NCBI GenBank assembly: GCA_021737085.1
Contig: JAIPEP010000005.1
Location: 1-45,853 of the forward strand
Source: Desulfohalobiaceae bacterium
GTDB lineage: Bacteria > Desulfobacterota > Desulfovibrionia > Desulfovibrionales > Desulfothermaceae
Length of the DNA: 45,853 nucleotides
Direction of reading: 5' to 3'
The notes under the pieces are model-generated. The model was given only the letters and a program-made list of their open reading frames with translations, searched no databases and was not told the origin of the DNA. This document shows positions 18,156-27,463 of the stretch, piece by piece; position 1 is the stretch's first letter, and each line of letters opens with the position of its first letter. The position numbers and the translations under genes were made by a program.

Positions 18156-19712
18156 CTACTTCGACTCGGGTTTGAGCAGGGGGAAAAGAATGACTTCCCG
18201 GATGGAGGGGGAATCAGTGAAGAGCATGGTCAACCTGTCGATGCCGATGCCTTCACCCGCTGCGGCGGGCATTCCGTGTTCCAGGGCAACAAGGTAGTCC
18301 TCGTCCAGAAAGTGGGCCTCCTCGTCACCACCGGTCTTGGCCCTGGCCTGCTCCTGGAAGCGTTGCCTCTGGTCCCTGGGGTCGTTGAGCTCGGAGAAGG
18401 CGTTGGCCATCTCCCTTCCGGCCATGAAGAGCTCGAAACGGTCTGTGAGGGAGGGATTGGCCTCGTTTTTGCGGGAAAGGGGGGAGACATCCGTGGGATA
18501 GCTGACAATGAAGTGGGGCTGAATCAGTTGGGGCTCCACAAGGAGATCGAAGAGCTTGGTTTGCAGCTTGCCCAGTTTTTCCTTCTCCTGGACGTTCTCC
18601 CCGTGCTTTTGCACCAAATCCCTGGCCCTGGCCCAGTCCTGATAGTCCTCGGGACCCAGTCCGCCCAGCTCCTCCAGGGCCTGATGAAAGGTGAGCTTGG
18701 GCCAGGGAGGGGTGAGATCCACCTCGCTGCCTTGGTAGGAGACGACTTGCCCGCCCAGAATGGAAAGGGCGAGCTCGGAGAAGAGCTCTTCCGTTAGCTG
18801 CATAAGGTGGGTGTAGTCCACATAGGCCCAATAGAGCTCCAGCATGGTGAATTCAGGATTGTGCTGGGTGGAGATCCCTTCATTCCTGAAATTCCGGTTG
18901 ATTTCGTAGACCTTTTCCAGGCCCCCCACCAGGAGCCTTTTGAGGTAGAGCTCCGGTGCGATCCGCAGATAAAGTTCCAAATCCAGGGCGTTATGGTAGG
19001 TGGTAAAGGGCTTGGCCTCCGCGCCTCCCGGAACAAGCTGCATCATAGGGGTCTCCACTTCCAGGAAGTCGCGGCGATCCAAAAATTCGCGGATTCCCTT
19101 GATGATTCGGGTGCGGGTCCGGAATATCTCTTGGGTCTGAGGGTTGACTGCCAAGTCGAGGTAGCGCTGCCTGTAGCGAGCCTCCACGTCTTTGAGCCCG
19201 TGGTATTTTTCCGGAAGAGGACGCAAGGACTTGCTTACAAGTCGGACCATTTCCGCGTCCAGGGTGAGCTCGCCTTTTCTGGTGCGGAACAGGGAGCCTT
19301 GTACCCCCACAATGTCACCGATGTCATATTTTTTGAAGTAGGAGTAATTCTCTTCACCCAGGTTTTTCTTTTGTACAAAGATCTGGATCTGGCCCGATTG
19401 ATCCTGGAGATGGAAGAAGGTGGCTTTGCCGAAGGAGCGCAGGGTCATGATCCGTCCGGCGAGCGCGAAGCGAGTCTGAAGGCCTTCCAGCTCTTCACTG
19501 CTCCAGGAGCCGTATTGGCTCACAATGTCCTGGACAGAGGTGTCCTTGCGGAAATCGTTGGGGAAGAGGTCGAGTCCGGATGCTTCGAGGGCCCTGGCCT
19601 TCTCGTAGCGCTGCTGCAGGACCTGACTTCCTTGGTGATTTTCCGAATTTGAGCCGTTCAAAGGATTTTCTCCGGGCAGGTGTTGCTTGTGCGGTAAAAA
19701 AGGACCGGACAT
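18156..19712 (-). CDS. lysS: Lysyl-tRNA synthetase, class II
   Basis: A class II lysyl-tRNA synthetase (about 500-518 residues). The N-terminal OB-fold anticodon-binding domain covers about 80-170; the catalytic core has motif 2 (FRNEGISTQHNPEFTMLELY) and motif 3 (GIGIDRLTMLF). The open frame gives ATG 19712, which has no ribosome site; an in-frame TTG at 19661 has GGAG 8 nt upstream and gives a length closer to the usual 505, so it may be the true start. It heads the envelope operon lysS-lolC-lolD-bamA-skp-lpxD-fabZ-lpxA-lpxI. Confidence 0.95.
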   Translation of the reverse strand: MSGPFLPHKQHLPGENPLNGSNSENHQGSQVLQQRYEKARALEASGLDLFPNDFRKDTSVQDIVSQYGSWSSEELEGLQTRFALAGRIMTLRSFGKATFFHLQDQSGQIQIFVQKKNLGEENYSYFKKYDIGDIVGVQGSLFRTRKGELTLDAEMVRLVSKSLRPLPEKYHGLKDVEARYRQRYLDLAVNPQTQEIFRTRTRIIKGIREFLDRRDFLEVETPMMQLVPGGAEAKPFTTYHNALDLELYLRIAPELYLKRLLVGGLEKVYEINRNFRNEGISTQHNPEFTMLELYWAYVDYTHLMQLTEELFSELALSILGGQVVSYQGSEVDLTPPWPKLTFHQALEELGGLGPEDYQDWARARDLVQKHGENVQEKEKLGKLQTKLFDLLVEPQLIQPHFIVSYPTDVSPLSRKNEANPSLTDRFELFMAGREMANAFSELNDPRDQRQRFQEQARAKTGGDEEAHFLDEDYLVALEHGMPAAAGEGIGIDRLTMLFTDSPSIREVILFPLLKPESK

Positions 19713-19742
19713 GGCGCTTTGGCAAACAGAGGGAACGCATTA

Positions 19743-19771
19743 TTTTTAGGTTAATTCCTATATCGCGTCAA
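19743..19771 (-). promoter_or_regulatory. Putative promoter of the lysS-lol-bam-lpx operon
   Basis: On the minus strand TTGACG (19771-19766) is followed after exactly 17 nt by TAAAAA (19748-19743), 5 of 6 and 4 of 6 matches to the sigma-70 boxes. It lies 30-80 bp before the two possible lysS starts, in otherwise gene-free DNA. Confidence 0.5.
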
Positions 19772-19999
19772 GCAGAGCCCTTGCGGGGATCTCCGGCCCG
19801 CGCTTCTTCTTCCGCCGGGCATACCTTGCGGTTTGACATTCTCAGAACCCGTCTATCTCCTAGAGGTCAGTGAAAAACATGTATCCCCGAGTAAAAAGCT
19901 AGAAGAGACAGCTGGATTGGAGGTATGCATTGTCATTTTTGCCTGAAGGGATTAGAATTACGCGAAAATATCCACATTTATCCGGAGGGGGGAATCCTT

Positions 20000-20554
20000 A
20001 TGTTACCCAAGATTCGGCACCTGTTGGTATGCACCGACTTTTCGCGCACCTCCTGGCGGGCTCTGAACTACGCCGCTACCCTGTCCAAATCGAACAAGGC
20101 CGGATTAACCTTGATGCACGTTTTGCCCATGTTACCCCAGGAGTTCGCCTATAGCGGCGTGTCCAACCTCTTTGATTACGGTCCCGGTCTGGCTGGGGTT
20201 GCACCTTTATTCCCGGAGACCGAGAAAAGTAAGAGCCGTAGCCGGGAAAAACATCCCGGGGAATTTGTGGAGAAGGCGGAGCAGGTAAGCAAGGAGCAGC
20301 TTCAGAGCCATCTAATTCAGTTAAAATCCGAGGAACCGGATTTCAACTGGCAATCGGTAGCGCTTAAGGTGCGTGTCGGGGAGCCGGCTAGAGGGATTCT
20401 CCAAGAGCTGGAGTCCGAGAAGTACGACCTTGTGGTCCTGGGCAAGCGCGGCCACGGCAGGTCCCGGAGTGGCCGCAGCGGCGGGGTGGCCAGGGAGGTC
20501 ATGAATAACGCCGTTGTTCCGGTGTTTGTAGTGGATCAAAAACGCGGTGGATAA
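20000..20554 (+). CDS. Universal stress protein UspA family
   Basis: A 184-residue single-domain Usp protein. The N terminus HLLVCTDFSRTSWRALNYAA and the C-terminal YDLVVLGKRGHGRS...PVFVV fit the fold. The ATP-binding pattern G-x2-G-x9-G-S/T is present as GKRG-x9-GG, with a glycine in place of the final Ser/Thr, so nucleotide binding may be altered. A charged insertion (about residues 55-100) sits between the halves. ATG 20000 is chosen for its strong GGAGGGGGG site; 25 open codons upstream look non-coding. It is convergent with the sigma-54 activator, 7 bp apart. Usp proteins respond to stress and starvation; the ligand here is unknown. Confidence 0.88.
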   Translation: MLPKIRHLLVCTDFSRTSWRALNYAATLSKSNKAGLTLMHVLPMLPQEFAYSGVSNLFDYGPGLAGVAPLFPETEKSKSRSREKHPGEFVEKAEQVSKEQLQSHLIQLKSEEPDFNWQSVALKVRVGEPARGILQELESEKYDLVVLGKRGHGRSRSGRSGGVAREVMNNAVVPVFVVDQKRGG

Positions 20555-20561
20555 ACCGGAG

Positions 20562-21923
20562 TCAATTGAATCCGTGCTTGGAAAGGCGGTAGCGCAACTG
20601 GCGGAAACTAAGGCCCACCAGTTCGGCCGCCTTTTTTTTGTTCCCTTGGGTGCGCTCCAGAGCGCTGGCGAGCACCTCCTTGTCGATTTTCTCCAGATAT
20701 TGGTCCAGGGAGAGCTCACCGCTCAGGACCTGCTCCCTGTCCCTGGAGGGATGGTTTGTGGTTTGCTCGTAAATCACTAGGGATGCGGGCGAGATGTAGG
20801 GGCCGGATTCTAGGGCCACGGCGCGTTCGATAATGTTTTCCAGCTCGCGCACATTACCGGGATAGTGATAGGTGCGCAGCTTTTGCTTCGCCCCGGTGCT
20901 GAAGCCCTTGATGGACTTGTTCTGCTCCTGGCAGAACCTTTGCAGAAAGTGTTCCGCCAGGAGGAAAAGATCGTCCTCGCGCTCCCGGAGCGGGGGCAAA
21001 TGGACGATGACTCCGCTGAGCCGGTAGAACAGGTCCTCACGGAGGTTCCCCTCCGTGACTTCATTTTCCACATCCCGGTTCGAGGCCCCAATGAACCGGA
21101 TATCGGTTTGCACGGTCTCCGTGGATCCCAGCGGAGTGAAGGTCCCATCCTGGACGCAGCGCAGGAGCTTGACCTGCAGATTGGGGCTCAGCTCGGCGAT
21201 TTCGTCCAGCAGGAAGGTCCCCTGATCTGTTTTTTCCAATAGGCCCGCCTTGGCCTGGCCGGCTCCGGTGAAGGCCCCTTTGCGGTATCCGAAGAGCTCG
21301 CTCTCCACAAGGGCCTCGGGAACTCCGCCGCAGTTGATGACCTGGAAGGGCTTTTCCCTGCGTTCGCTGTTTTCGTGGATGGCCCGGGCAATGAGCTCCT
21401 TGCCCGTGCCGGACTCCCCGGTAACCAGGACGTTGATCCCTGTGGGGGCTATGCGGGAGACAAGGGAGAAGACCTCCTGGATCTTTCCACTCTCCCCGAG
21501 GATGCGGCTGCTTTGGCCCTGCATCTGCACCTGCAGCTGCAGCTCTTCCTCCTCCACTGGATGCACTTCCTCCAGGAGCTTGTCCACCTGAAGCAAAAAC
21601 TCCTCCACGTCGAAGGGCTTGGAGATGTAGTCCTTGGCTCCGAGTCTGAGGGCCTGGAGCGCTGTTTTGTTGTCCGCGTACGCGGTTATGATGAGCACAG
21701 GAGGTGTGTGTTGTTGCTCCTGGATCCTTTGCAGAAGGTCCAGCCCGCTTTCTGTGCCCAGCCGCAGATCCGCGATAATGAGGTCGAAACGCTCCCTGCC
21801 CATAAACTGGAGCGCAGTAGTGATGTCCGAAGCGCTGGTTGGAGAATGCTCCCGGTTGGCCAGGGCGATCTCCAGGACTTCCCGCAGGCTGGAATCATCG
21901 TCCACGATAAGGATATTGCCCAT
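20562..21923 (-). CDS. NtrC-family sigma-54-dependent response regulator
   Basis: A 453-residue three-domain activator. The receiver domain (1-120) has DDD at 8-10, the phosphoacceptor D52 and the lysine in SKPF near 102. The AAA+ domain (about 138-370) has Walker A GESGTGKE at 169-176, the sigma-54-contact loop GAFTGA at 216-221 and Walker B GTFLLDE at 235-241. A Fis-type helix-turn-helix ends the protein (about 410-450, NKKKAAELVGLSFRQLRYRL). All residues for ATP-driven open-complex formation are present. No histidine kinase lies beside it, and I found no convincing sigma-54 promoter in the window, so its targets are unknown. It is monocistronic. Confidence 0.95.
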   Translation of the reverse strand: MGNILIVDDDSSLREVLEIALANREHSPTSASDITTALQFMGRERFDLIIADLRLGTESGLDLLQRIQEQQHTPPVLIITAYADNKTALQALRLGAKDYISKPFDVEEFLLQVDKLLEEVHPVEEEELQLQVQMQGQSSRILGESGKIQEVFSLVSRIAPTGINVLVTGESGTGKELIARAIHENSERREKPFQVINCGGVPEALVESELFGYRKGAFTGAGQAKAGLLEKTDQGTFLLDEIAELSPNLQVKLLRCVQDGTFTPLGSTETVQTDIRFIGASNRDVENEVTEGNLREDLFYRLSGVIVHLPPLREREDDLFLLAEHFLQRFCQEQNKSIKGFSTGAKQKLRTYHYPGNVRELENIIERAVALESGPYISPASLVIYEQTTNHPSRDREQVLSGELSLDQYLEKIDKEVLASALERTQGNKKKAAELVGLSFRQLRYRLSKHGFN

Positions 21924-22115
21924 AACAGACTGTCTATCCGGTCTTTTCCTTGGAGCTTAACAAACTCTTTCCTCATTCAAAGAGTAAAGCCCTGAGCAAG
22001 ACCCGCCAGGACGGGGAAAAGAAGCTTTTTGCCCAGCGCCACTTTGCTTTTTTGCGAAGTTTGGCTGTTATGCCCGCCGGCCAGCTGCCAGAAAGGGGAC
22101 CCCAAAATTGTCAGC

Positions 22116-23387
22116 TTAGGCGGTTTCCTGGGGAAATCGCCCGTAAAGGGCCTTTCCCTTTCGGCAATTCAGCCTGATCCGTCCCGGGAGCTCTTGGTTC
22201 AGACAAGGGGTGTTCTTGCCCCGCGAGCGCATTGTTTCCGGGGTAGGTGTCCAGGAGTCGCCGGGATCGAAGAGGAGAAAATCTGCAGGGTCCCCGGGGT
22301 GGAAGCCGTTGTCCCGCAGTCCGAAGATTCGGGCCGGGCTGCGGCACCAGAGCCGGATGAGGTCCTTTTGCGTGAGCACATCCTCCTCTACCAGACTCCA
22401 GCACAGGGACAGGGCTGTGTCCAGCCCGGAGATCCCGTTCGGGGCCCGGGAGAACGGGATCTCTTTCTCAAACTGGGCATGGGGTGCGTGATCCGTGACC
22501 AGAATGTCGATAACCCCTTCCCTCACCGCCTGGCGCAGGGCAGTCACGTCATCCGCCGTGCCCAGTGGCGGGTTGACCTTGCACAGAGGATCGTACCCTG
22601 CCACCTCCTCCTCGGTCCAGAGGAGATAGTGCGGACAGGTCTCGGCGCTCACGGGCACACCCTTGTTCTTGGCCCAGTGGATGAGCTCCACTGATTCCCG
22701 CCGGCTGATGTGGGCCAGATGGACAGGGACCTCCAGGTAGGAGGCCAAGAGGATATCCCTGGCCACCTGGATGCTCTCGCTGATGCTGGGAACGCCCTGG
22801 AGTCCGAGCCTTTCGCTCATAAGGCCCTCGTTGATGACCCCCCCCGGGGACAGATCCGGATCTTCGCAATGGTCTATCACAGGGAGCTGCAAGTCGGCGC
22901 TGTATTCCATGGCCCTGCGCATGAGACCCGAATCCGAGACTGGCACTCCGTCGTTGGAGAAAGCTATACAGCCGGCCTGGGCCAGCTCGTACATAAAAGC
23001 GAGCTCTTTCCCGGCCAGGCCCCGGCTCAGGGCACCCACGGGATGCAGGGCTGGTCCCTCCGGTTTCTTCTCAGCCGCAGTCTGCAGCATCATGGTGGTT
23101 ACGGCTGCGTTGTCGTTGACCGGCACTGTATTGGCCATGCAGGAAATATTGCTGAACCCCCCCGAAGCTGCCGCTGCGAGACCGGAATTGATGTCCTCCT
23201 TGTGTTCCTGACCCGGTTCTCGGAGATGAGTGTGACAGTCGATGAGCCCCGGCAGGAGAACAAGCTCCTCTCCGGATGTTTCCGTGTCCCCCACAGGACG
23301 GAGCTCGGCGATTTTGTCCCCCTCCACGATGCAGTCGCATACCTGCCCCTGCCAGACAACGCGCGGTATGGTTCGTCTCGAGGCCAT
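22116..23387 (-). CDS. pyrC: Dihydroorotase, type I
   Basis: A 423-residue zinc amidohydrolase that closes carbamoyl-aspartate to dihydroorotate in pyrimidine synthesis. The metal-binding HxH motif is in DCHTHLREPG (about residues 50-59). FSNDGVPVSD, DHCEDPDL, HLAHISRRE and VTDHAPHA supply further metal and catalytic residues, so the protein looks active rather than a structural paralogue. It starts 2 nt after pyrB. Length and order fit the type I class, which often binds aspartate carbamoyltransferase. Confidence 0.94.
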   Translation of the reverse strand: MASRRTIPRVVWQGQVCDCIVEGDKIAELRPVGDTETSGEELVLLPGLIDCHTHLREPGQEHKEDINSGLAAAASGGFSNISCMANTVPVNDNAAVTTMMLQTAAEKKPEGPALHPVGALSRGLAGKELAFMYELAQAGCIAFSNDGVPVSDSGLMRRAMEYSADLQLPVIDHCEDPDLSPGGVINEGLMSERLGLQGVPSISESIQVARDILLASYLEVPVHLAHISRRESVELIHWAKNKGVPVSAETCPHYLLWTEEEVAGYDPLCKVNPPLGTADDVTALRQAVREGVIDILVTDHAPHAQFEKEIPFSRAPNGISGLDTALSLCWSLVEEDVLTQKDLIRLWCRSPARIFGLRDNGFHPGDPADFLLFDPGDSWTPTPETMRSRGKNTPCLNQELPGRIRLNCRKGKALYGRFPQETA

Positions 23388-23389
23388 AG

Positions 23390-24325
23390 CTATTCACTCC
23401 TTCGACTGATGGAGGTGAGGAAGAGATAGAGCAGGGTCATGCGGATGGCGATCCCGGAGCTCACCTGGTCCAGGATAAGGCTCTCCGGGCTGTCCGCGAG
23501 GTCGGAGTCGATCTCGATCCCTCTGTTCAGGGGCCCGGGATGCATGATTCTGGCCCCGGGCCGGGCGAGCTCCATGTGCCTTTTCCTAAGCCCGAAGCGC
23601 GTGGCATATTCCCGCAGCGAGGGGAGCAGGCCGGATCGCTGTCTCTCCAGCTGGAGTCTGAGGCACTGGACTGCGTCCACACCGCGGCAGGCCTCCTCCA
23701 GATCGCTGTACACCGTTACCGGCCAATCTCGGATATAGCGGGGCAGAAGGGTTCGCGGGCCACACAGGCGCACCGAGGCCCCCAGTTTGGTAAAGAGCTC
23801 GATGTCGGAACGGGCCACCCGGCTGTGGGCTATATCCCCCAATAGGAGCAGGGTCCGGCCCCGGAACTCCCCCCATAGCTTGTACAGGGAGAATCCGTCC
23901 AAAAGTGCCTGAGTGGGGTGGGCGTGCCAGCCGTCACCGGCGTTGATAACGCTGCACTGGAGCTGTTGCGCCAAGAAGTCGGCTGATCCGCTTTGGCTGT
24001 GCCGGATGACAATGGCGTCGGGCTGCATGGCTTGCAGGGTAAGGCCGGTGTCCCTGAGGTCTTCCCCTTTTTCCAGGCTGCTCCCAGAGGTGGCCAGGGA
24101 GAAGGTATCCGCCGAAAGCCGCTTGGCCGCGATGTCGAAGGAGGTCTTGGTGCGGGTGCTCGGTTCGGCGAAGAACAGAAGCACGCTCTTTCCCCTCAGC
24201 GTAGGGGTCTTTTTCACCGGCCGGGTGCCGATCTCCTCGAAATTTTCGGCGAGATGGAAAATATCGAGGATCTCCGCGGATGTCAGCTGTGTGACGCTCA
24301 GCAGGTCCTTGTGTGTCCACTCCAT
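23390..24325 (-). CDS. pyrB: Aspartate carbamoyltransferase catalytic subunit
   Basis: A 311-residue transcarbamoylase making carbamoyl-aspartate from carbamoyl phosphate and aspartate. The carbamoyl-phosphate loop is [10 protein letters not shown] (about 55-64); [12 protein letters not shown] and [12 protein letters not shown], the latter contacting aspartate, are also intact. ATG 24325 has AGGAG 6 nt upstream. No pyrI regulatory subunit is adjacent. It is cotranscribed with pyrC and probably with the amidohydrolase gene 113 bp upstream. Confidence 0.95.
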   Translation of the reverse strand: MEWTHKDLLSVTQLTSAEILDIFHLAENFEEIGTRPVKKTPTLRGKSVLLFFAEPSTRTKTSFDIAAKRLSADTFSLATSGSSLEKGEDLRDTGLTLQAMQPDAIVIRHSQSGSADFLAQQLQCSVINAGDGWHAHPTQALLDGFSLYKLWGEFRGRTLLLLGDIAHSRVARSDIELFTKLGASVRLCGPRTLLPRYIRDWPVTVYSDLEEACRGVDAVQCLRLQLERQRSGLLPSLREYATRFGLRKRHMELARPGARIMHPGPLNRGIEIDSDLADSPESLILDQVSSGIAIRMTLLYLFLTSISRRSE

Positions 24326-24438
24326 ATGAGGCTCCTGGAAGAGGGTGGTTGGGGATCCATTTAGAGCGCACCGGAGATTGTGCTTATGTGGTCTTGCAGC
24401 ATTGGGCAGTCTGGACCGGATGTGCAGAGATTAAGGAG

Positions 24439-25608
24439 CTAGGTCACCTGGTGCCTCACTTCCCGGGGGACCAGGCTGGTAGAGGCCATGGACCCGGGTT
24501 GCAGCGTGCCCAGTTCTGGATAGCGGCCCAGGATGCGCGCGGGATTGACAGTGACCATCTCCACGGCTTCCTGCAGGGGGATGGCTTCAGGAGACTGCTC
24601 CAGTAGGGAGATAAGCTCCCCCCACAGGTTGAGGTCTGTGTTGGATCCCAGGCTGTCCGTTCCCAGACAAAGGGGGACGCCTGCTGCCCGTAAGGCACGC
24701 CAGGGCGGAACCCCTACGTTGATGAAGGCGTTGCTCCTGGGGCAGAGACACACAGTTGTCCCCCTCTCGCGCAGGATTTCTATGTCCTTGTCCTCGATCT
24801 GGACGCAGTGTATAGCGAGGGTGTCCTGGTCCAGCAGATTCAGTTGATCTGCATATGGGATGGGTGAGACCCCGGGGGGAACATAGTCCTCCGGGAGGAG
24901 AGTGCCCAGGAGGAGATCGGCCAGCCCGCCTTTCCCGGTGGTAATGAGATCCACTTCCTCCGGGGATTCCGCCAGATGGATGGAGAAAGGCCGCTTTTCC
25001 CCTTGGCTCCATGTCTTGCAGAGTTGTAGGGTTCGGGGATGGGTGGAGTATAGGGCGTGGCCCGAAAGGCTGAGCCTGGGATCCTCCTCGGGATCAGGGA
25101 ATGGGGACCAGATCTCCTGAATATCCCTCGCTGGCTGGAAACCGAGGGCCTCCTTGAACAGGGCGTACTCCATCTCTGTCTGTTGCAGAAAGCGATTGAT
25201 CTTTTCCGGGCTGTGACCGGTGACGTCAGCGATGCAAGAGGTGCCGCACTCCCTGAGCCCGGACACGGCTTCCTCCAGGCTGGCCTCGTCCACCTCCGCC
25301 ATGGGGAGTTGGAGGAGACTCAAGACCCAATCGACGAAACCTCTGCCCTGAGCGGTACGGCCCCTTAGATGGGAGAACTCCAGATGGGTGTGGGCATTGA
25401 TAAGGCCGGGGGCGAGGATCTCCGGCCCCAGATCCTCAACAGGCCCGGGGCAGTCGTTTTTTAGCTCCCGATAGGGCCCCACATCCGCAACACGGTTCCC
25501 CTGCAGCAGAAGCATCCCGTCCTCCAGAAGCGGGCGGTCTTCCTGCATGGTGAGGATATGTTTACAACGCAGTCCGCGCACAGATTCTCCCCTGTCAGGA
25601 TGCTGCAT
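24439..25608 (-). CDS. Amidohydrolase of the cytosine/adenosine deaminase-like group
   Basis: A 389-residue metal-dependent hydrolase of the TatD/MtaD/SsnA-type superfamily. The HxH metal motif is in NAHTHLEFSHL (about 71-81); later metal residues are in SIHLAESPEE, the IHCVQIED region and GTDSLGSNTDLNLW. The NAHTHLEFS wording recalls aminofutalosine deaminases of the futalosine menaquinone pathway, but SAH/methylthioadenosine deaminases are close relatives, and the usual PHAPY motif appears as GHALYSTH. I therefore leave the substrate open. It is upstream of pyrB-pyrC on the same strand, behind a plausible promoter. Confidence 0.8.
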   Translation of the reverse strand: MQHPDRGESVRGLRCKHILTMQEDRPLLEDGMLLLQGNRVADVGPYRELKNDCPGPVEDLGPEILAPGLINAHTHLEFSHLRGRTAQGRGFVDWVLSLLQLPMAEVDEASLEEAVSGLRECGTSCIADVTGHSPEKINRFLQQTEMEYALFKEALGFQPARDIQEIWSPFPDPEEDPRLSLSGHALYSTHPRTLQLCKTWSQGEKRPFSIHLAESPEEVDLITTGKGGLADLLLGTLLPEDYVPPGVSPIPYADQLNLLDQDTLAIHCVQIEDKDIEILRERGTTVCLCPRSNAFINVGVPPWRALRAAGVPLCLGTDSLGSNTDLNLWGELISLLEQSPEAIPLQEAVEMVTVNPARILGRYPELGTLQPGSMASTSLVPREVRHQVT

Positions 25609-26028
25609 AGTCGCGATGCCCTTTTTCCGGGGCGCGTGTCGGCTGCCTTTTTCGGAGCTGTCACAGGGTCGGAGCCGCGGCTCGTTTTATAAACGCTTCG
25701 CGTAAAAAATACAAGGGGGTCTCCCCTAAAACAGCTTTACAGCTGGATCCCTCCCGGAAAGATGCTTTTCAGGCGGGATCGGCTCGCTTGTGTTGCTCTT
25801 GGCAGTGCCAGGCCTGGAGTAGCTCTCTGGTTTATATTGTACACTTTAGATCTATTTTACCAGATGTATCCCTTTATAGGAAAAAGATGCCCAGACTGCA
25901 AATAAAATCTCCTCTGCGGCTATCCCTCGTTTGGACCGGGGGTTGCCGGATCGCTTCTCCCGGGCTATGAATGAAACATGCAAGAGTCCCTTTAACCTGG
26001 GGGGGGACAGGATATGGACCACTGGCTC
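25609..26028. other. Gene-free stretch, 420 bp
   Basis: The gap between cbiB (which ends here) and the amidohydrolase (which starts here, both leftward) has no convincing gene. It holds the putative promoter at 25686-25714, an 11-bp palindrome TGGCAGTGCCA near 25801, and an AT-rich patch at 25830-25885. I see no transcription terminator with a T tract for cbiB. Confidence 0.6.
25686..25714 (-). promoter_or_regulatory. Putative promoter of the amidohydrolase-pyrB-pyrC unit
   Basis: On the minus strand a good -10 box TATAAA (25691-25686) lies 17 nt after a weak -35 TTGTAT (25714-25709), about 78 bp before the amidohydrolase ATG. The -10 matches 5 of 6 positions; the -35 only 3 of 6. Confidence 0.4.
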
Positions 26029-26958
26029 CTATACGGCTATCCAGAGAAGGGTTGTGCCCAATATGGTCCAGATCACTCCGATGGTCAGAGAGATACGGAA
26101 CAGATTCTGGATGGCCTTTTGGTCCCAGGCCCTTTCCCCGGGGCCGAGGAGGGGCTTTTCCCGGACCTGGCCGAAATAGAGGGCCTCTCCACCCATTCCC
26201 GCGCCTACAGCCCAAGCGCAGGCGGCCATGGGCCATCCGGCGTTGGGGCTCTCCATGTTCCTGGCTTGTTTGGGGGTCCGCGTGAGCGCCTCGCGCCAGG
26301 AGAGGCCCCAAAGCCAGGCAGCTGCAACTGTGAGGATATAGGTTATCCTGGCGGGGAGATAGGAGAGGACGTCTTCGGTTTTCGCTCCGGCCCGACCCAG
26401 TCGTCGCCACTGGGAAGTGGAATATCCCCACATGGAGTCCATGGTGCTCACAGCCTTGTAGATCCATAAAAGGACCGGGCCGCCGAGCAAAAGATAGAAC
26501 AGGGGCGCCACAAAACCGTCGTTGAGGTTCTCGCTTACTGTCTCGGCAAGGGTTTTGTAAAGCTCCCGCCTGTCCAGGGGCGAGGTGTCCCTGGTGACAA
26601 GCATTCCCAGATAGCTCCTGGCCTCGACCTCTCTATTCTCCTCCAGCAAAGCGGCTATGCGTTTGGCTGCGAAGAGGAGGCCGGCCAGGGAAAGCCCGGA
26701 ATAGGCGAGGTACAGGGAGAAGATCAGCCCCAGCAGCGGCAGGTGGGTGGCGGCCCAGGTGATAGCTCCCGTGCAAAGGCAGACAAGAAACAGGCTGATC
26801 CAGCCGGCAGTGAGCAGGGAGACGCGGGACTGCTTTCTGGCCCGCTTTTCCAGATAATCCAGCAATCCCCCGATGAGCCGGACCGGGTGCGGCCAGGGCT
26901 CGGCATCCCGGAAGAGAAAATCCAGCCCGACTGCAAACAGGGGTAGAAGGGGGTGCAT
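26029..26958 (-). CDS. cbiB: Adenosylcobinamide-phosphate synthase CbiB/CobD
   Basis: A 309-residue inner-membrane protein that attaches the aminopropanol arm to adenosylcobyric acid in cobalamin synthesis. The HPVRLIGGLLDYLE start, LAETVSENLNDGFVAPLFY, the STMDSMWGY block, PARITYIL and ESPNAGWPMAA are family hallmarks, with about five hydrophobic segments between. It starts 1 nt after trmL ends. No other cobalamin gene is in the window and I see no cobalamin riboswitch upstream. Confidence 0.94.
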   Translation of the reverse strand: MHPLLPLFAVGLDFLFRDAEPWPHPVRLIGGLLDYLEKRARKQSRVSLLTAGWISLFLVCLCTGAITWAATHLPLLGLIFSLYLAYSGLSLAGLLFAAKRIAALLEENREVEARSYLGMLVTRDTSPLDRRELYKTLAETVSENLNDGFVAPLFYLLLGGPVLLWIYKAVSTMDSMWGYSTSQWRRLGRAGAKTEDVLSYLPARITYILTVAAAWLWGLSWREALTRTPKQARNMESPNAGWPMAACAWAVGAGMGGEALYFGQVREKPLLGPGERAWDQKAIQNLFRISLTIGVIWTILGTTLLWIAV

Positions 26959-26959
26959 A

Positions 26960-27421
26960 CTACAGCCTGCCCAGGTCCAGGTTTTGTCGATATGCCTCGT
27001 AGAGGCAGACCGATACCGCGTTTGCCAGATTGAGGCTGCGGACGCGCCCCCATATGGGGATGCGGATCAGCCCGTGGGGATGCTGTCTGATAAGCCAGTC
27101 AGGGAGGCCTCGGGACTCGGGTCCGAAGACCAGGATTTCCTCCCCCTGGAAGGCATGGGAGTAGAGGGAAGGTGTAAAGTGGGTTCCGGCCAAAACAAGA
27201 CTCTGCTCGCTGCCGGGTCCTTGGGCGAAATCCCGCCAGCTCTCCCAGACATGAAGATCGAGATGAGGCCAGTAATCCAGGCCGGCACGCCTCAGATGCC
27301 TGTCCTCCAGGCTGAATCCGAGAGGCTTGATCAGGTGCAGCCGGGTTTCCGTGGCGGCGCAGATTCTACCGATATTTCCTGTGTTGGGGGGGATCTCCGG
27401 TTGGTAGAGGACGACTTGCAT
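26960..27421 (-). CDS. trmL: tRNA (cytidine/uridine-34-2'-O)-methyltransferase TrmL
   Basis: A 153-residue SPOUT-fold methyltransferase that methylates the wobble ribose of certain leucine tRNAs. Family motifs are visible: VVLYQPEIPPNTGNIGRIC at the start, GLDYW, FGPESRGLP, and IRIPIWGRVRSLNLANAVSV at the knotted SAM site. The usual PM in IRIPM is here PIW. There is no strong ribosome site at ATG 27421. It follows a tRNA-Val gene on the same strand, with a hairpin between. Confidence 0.93.
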   Translation of the reverse strand: MQVVLYQPEIPPNTGNIGRICAATETRLHLIKPLGFSLEDRHLRRAGLDYWPHLDLHVWESWRDFAQGPGSEQSLVLAGTHFTPSLYSHAFQGEEILVFGPESRGLPDWLIRQHPHGLIRIPIWGRVRSLNLANAVSVCLYEAYRQNLDLGRL

Positions 27422-27463
27422 GCGGGATTAGGCTCGGGCCGGAAGCCGGAAGGGTAAAGAATG

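Noticed and set aside
21924-22115. Sigma-54 promoter near the NtrC-type gene (TGGCGGGTCTTGC)
   Set aside because: The GG and GC elements are two bases too close for a -24/-12 promoter.
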